From Paenibacillus larvae subsp. larvae (GTDB lineage Bacteria; Bacillota; Bacilli; Paenibacillales; NBRC-103111), in the NCBI RefSeq assembly GCF_002003265.1, contig NZ_CP019687.1, positions 992,001-1,056,000 on the forward strand: a DNA stretch of 64,000 bases, in the 5' to 3' direction. This document shows, one piece after another, positions 63,311 to 64,000 of the stretch. The position numbers and the translations under genes were made by a program. The notes below the pieces were generated by a model. That model ran no database searches. It worked only from the letters and a program-made list of their open reading frames with translations, and was not told the DNA's origin. Every line of letters starts with the position of its first letter. The first letter of the stretch is position 1.

Positions 63311-64000
63311 TCAATATTGATAAAAACCTTTTCCCGTCTTTCTACCCAGTACATTAGCATCAACCATTTTTCTAAGTAAAGGGCAGCATTTGAACTTGGG
63401 ATCCTGATAACTCTGGTAGAGCACATCCAGCGAGCGTACCACGGTATCCAATCCTATAAGATCAGCTGTCTCAAGCGGTCCCATCTTGTGTCCATAGCAT
63501 TTCTTGAATATGTTATCCACCTGCGCGGCATCCGCTACTCCATCTTGAACCACAAAGGCGGCCTCGTTCATGAACAGATGGGATATACGGTTGCTTACAA
63601 AACCCGGATAATCTTGCACTACAATCGCTTCTTTGTTCATGTTTTTTAGCAGTTTTACCGTCTGCCCCACACAGTCTTCAGAAGTGTGATATCCTTTAAT
63701 AACTTCTACTGTTCTTTTTAAATATGAGGGATTCATGAAATGAACCCCAATGACGTTTTCCGGCCTGCTTGTCGCTCCTGCAATTTTGGTTATAGAAAGA
63801 CAGGACGTATTCGCTGCGTAGTAGACATCCGTATCGCAAATTTCGTCTAACTGCTTGTACACACTTTCTTTACATTCCCAGATTTCAGGAACATTCTCAA
63901 TAATATTAGTGCAGTCCGAAACCTCTCCAATATTCGTTGTAAACCGGACATTCTTCATAGCCTCCTCTATGTCCACGAAAGGCAAATCCTTGTTTATCGT
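63311..64000 (-). CDS. 3-hydroxyacyl-CoA dehydrogenase-family protein, partial at right edge
   Basis: About 230 codons are visible and the frame is open at the window end, so the N-terminal Rossmann motif is missing only because of the boundary. Present are the catalytic Ser/His region AANTSCLSITKIAGATSRPENVIGVHFMNPSY, VVQDYPGFVSNRISHLFMNEA (Asn), and the C-terminal domain KKCYGHKMGPLETADLIGLD...GRKTGKGFYQY. It is the 3-hydroxybutyryl-CoA dehydrogenase type used by ZmaG-like enzymes to oxidise the glyceryl-ACP. It is first in an apparent operon with the second ACP. Confidence 0.9.
   Translation of the reverse strand, partial: TINKDLPFVDIEEAMKNVRFTTNIGEVSDCTNIIENVPEIWECKESVYKQLDEICDTDVYYAANTSCLSITKIAGATSRPENVIGVHFMNPSYLKRTVEVIKGYHTSEDCVGQTVKLLKNMNKEAIVVQDYPGFVSNRISHLFMNEAAFVVQDGVADAAQVDNIFKKCYGHKMGPLETADLIGLDTVVRSLDVLYQSYQDPKFKCCPLLRKMVDANVLGRKTGKGFYQY

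Overview
The window looks like a low- to mid-GC Bacillota chromosome, most probably Paenibacillaceae (Paenibacillus, perhaps a P. larvae-like strain). This rests on gene content: SrtB/NEAT haem uptake, YheC/YheD-type ATP-grasp proteins, a mmgDE/yqiQ-like methylcitrate operon, PadR/PadC, a LoaP-type NusG paralogue and very many broken mobile elements. The species is inference. No rRNA or tRNA gene was seen.

Region 1-30.5 kb is a mosaic of transposons and relics. It opens with a discrete malonyl-CoA:ACP acyltransferase running off the left edge, then an IS256-family element, a VOC/LysR pair, a tyrosine-recombinase relic with palindromic sites, and an IS630-family element. Next come a HEPN/zinc-ribbon protein and a BsuBI/PstI-type restriction-modification operon that is cut at the restriction gene's 5' end by a 4.37-kb Tn3-family transposon with 39-bp perfect inverted repeats and an ATAGC target duplication. 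A second Tn3-family element (17915-23363) carries a phenolic acid decarboxylase and its PadR repressor. It is followed by IS1182, resolvase and aminoglycoside-phosphotransferase relics, a GNAT gene and the prpC-prpD-prpB methylcitrate operon.

Region 30.5-39.2 kb holds a Fur-boxed isd-type haem acquisition operon on the minus strand (two NEAT proteins, IsdE lipoprotein, permease with a frameshift in a G tract, ATPase, sortase B, IsdG-type monooxygenase), then arginase and ornithine aminotransferase.

Region 39.4-44.1 kb is a compact minus-strand operon: ATP-grasp, PEP mutase, phosphonopyruvate decarboxylase, 2-aminoethylphosphonate transaminase, ATP-grasp. It is a complete 2-aminoethylphosphonate pathway bracketed by two YheC/YheD-like ligases, and is the best candidate here for an undescribed system.

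Region 44.4-64 kb is part of a hybrid NRPS/PKS-type cluster: AsnB with a LysR regulator; a DUF4127 protein and two sugar-phosphate isomerase-like proteins with a broken oxidoreductase; SbnI/SbnB/SbnA-like enzymes making L-2,3-diaminopropionate; an FkbH/ACP/acyl-CoA dehydrogenase/3-hydroxyacyl-CoA dehydrogenase set of the hydroxymalonyl-ACP type; a stand-alone C-A-PCP-E NRPS whose specificity residues read as asparagine; and a LoaP-type antiterminator transcribed divergently from the NRPS operon. The set resembles zwittermicin, paenilamicin and colibactin-type pathways that begin with an N-acyl-D-Asn prodrug unit. The acyl-CoA dehydrogenase is frameshifted as read here.
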